Made by a program: the position numbers and the translations under genes. This document shows, one piece after another, positions 63,672 through 64,000 of a stretch of 64,000 nucleotides of DNA. The stretch spans positions 23,861 through 87,860 of the forward strand of contig JAURCJ010000008.1 of assembly GCA_030828505.1 (NCBI GenBank), written 5' to 3'. Numbering within the stretch: the first letter of the stretch is position 1; every line of letters begins with the position of its first letter. The notes under the pieces are model-generated. The model ran no database searches. It was not told the DNA's origin and saw nothing but the letters and a program-made list of their open reading frames with translations. The stretch is from Alphaproteobacteria bacterium (GTDB lineage Bacteria > Pseudomonadota > Alphaproteobacteria > TMED109).

Positions 63672-64000
63672 ATGAATCGTAATTATTACATAAGTAAACT
63701 TGATAAACTTTTACCTAATATCTTTTGTAAATATTATCTAGGTTATGTTTTATATTTTATAAACAAACTGAAAGATAGATTAGAAGTTTCGTCTTTAGAG
63801 ATTGCTCGTTCATCTAATGGTTTATTTAATACAAAAACTATTGGAGATGTTCTTAAATGTTTTTCAATAGCAAGAAGAAGAACCATGAGAGATGGAGTAG
63901 GTGTCAAACTATGGAACATTAGTGATATAAGAAATATATGTACTGAATCATACATAGTACCTATAAATCTTGAAGAACTTAATATTACAATAAGTGGTAA
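63672..64000 (+). CDS. Unrecognised ORF, runs off the window end
   Basis: Partial, at least 109 residues, starting at the ATG immediately after the preceding stop (TAAATG). I recognise no family. The segment has alternating charged and hydrophobic stretches (LSSLEIARSS-like VSSLEIARSSNGLFNTKTIG, then SIARRRTMRDGVGVKLWNISDI), which could be another DNA-binding helix-turn-helix. It is probably translated together with the helix-turn-helix gene. Confidence 0.5.
   Translation, partial: MNRNYYISKLDKLLPNIFCKYYLGYVLYFINKLKDRLEVSSLEIARSSNGLFNTKTIGDVLKCFSIARRRTMRDGVGVKLWNISDIRNICTESYIVPINLEELNITISG

Overview
The window is AT-rich chromosomal DNA from what looks like a streamlined marine alphaproteobacterium. 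The evidence is gene order: ruvC-ruvA-ruvB-ybgC-tolQRAB, zapA-6S RNA-5-FCL, murA-DUF2948-hisG-hisD-UPF0262-infA-maf and xseB-ispA-tlyA are all alphaproteobacterial arrangements. Genes are tightly packed with many 1-17 bp overlaps, and no insertion sequences or CRISPR arrays are visible. The exact lineage cannot be fixed from sequence alone; a pelagic methylotroph-like group is my inference.

Layout. 1-8249 (minus): Tol system, Holliday junction resolvase RuvABC, YebC, a YmdB-type phosphoesterase, 5-FCL, 6S RNA, ZapA and a DUF4164-like protein. 8428-15652 (plus): transketolase, GAPDH, PGK, class I aldolase and ThiE, then EF-P and an inositol-phosphatase-like enzyme. 15744-18055 (plus): a MotA-like/OmpA-like pair outside any flagellar context. 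18046-23489 (minus): FAD oxidoreductase and an RND efflux pump with its adaptor. 23581-25468 (plus): xseB-ispA-tlyA, with the usual dxs missing. 25469-33541: AhpD-like protein, chorismate synthase, FabI, PdxH, MaoC, MsrB and a beta-oxidation block whose FadJ-like member has lost a whole domain and its active site. 33598-38345: PepN, a HEAT-repeat protein and a von Willebrand-type DUF1194 protein.

38389-47639 (minus) is the most distinctive region. It holds a lanthanide-type methanol dehydrogenase set (xoxF, xoxJ, a cytochrome c) and, directly upstream, an operon of YtoQ, a SoxC-like molybdenum enzyme, a SoxD-cytochrome/NapH-like polyferredoxin fusion and a NosR-like FMN/polyferredoxin membrane protein. 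No soxXYZAB genes are present. I regard this as the best candidate for an undescribed redox system in the window. xoxF has its own leader with inverted and direct repeats and a strong terminator.

47741-62539: an SDR enzyme, tRNA-Thr, a glycine-betaine-type ABC transporter with an adjacent methyltransferase, O-antigen ligase, MsbA-like exporter, a phosphatase, a 45-residue basic protein, dcd and the murA-to-maf run. This ends with a perfect-stem terminator and tRNA-Phe (62624-62699). After tRNA-Phe the character changes: about 770 bases of apparently non-coding DNA with small palindromes, then a helix-turn-helix gene and an unrecognised ORF running off the window. This looks like the edge of an integrated element.
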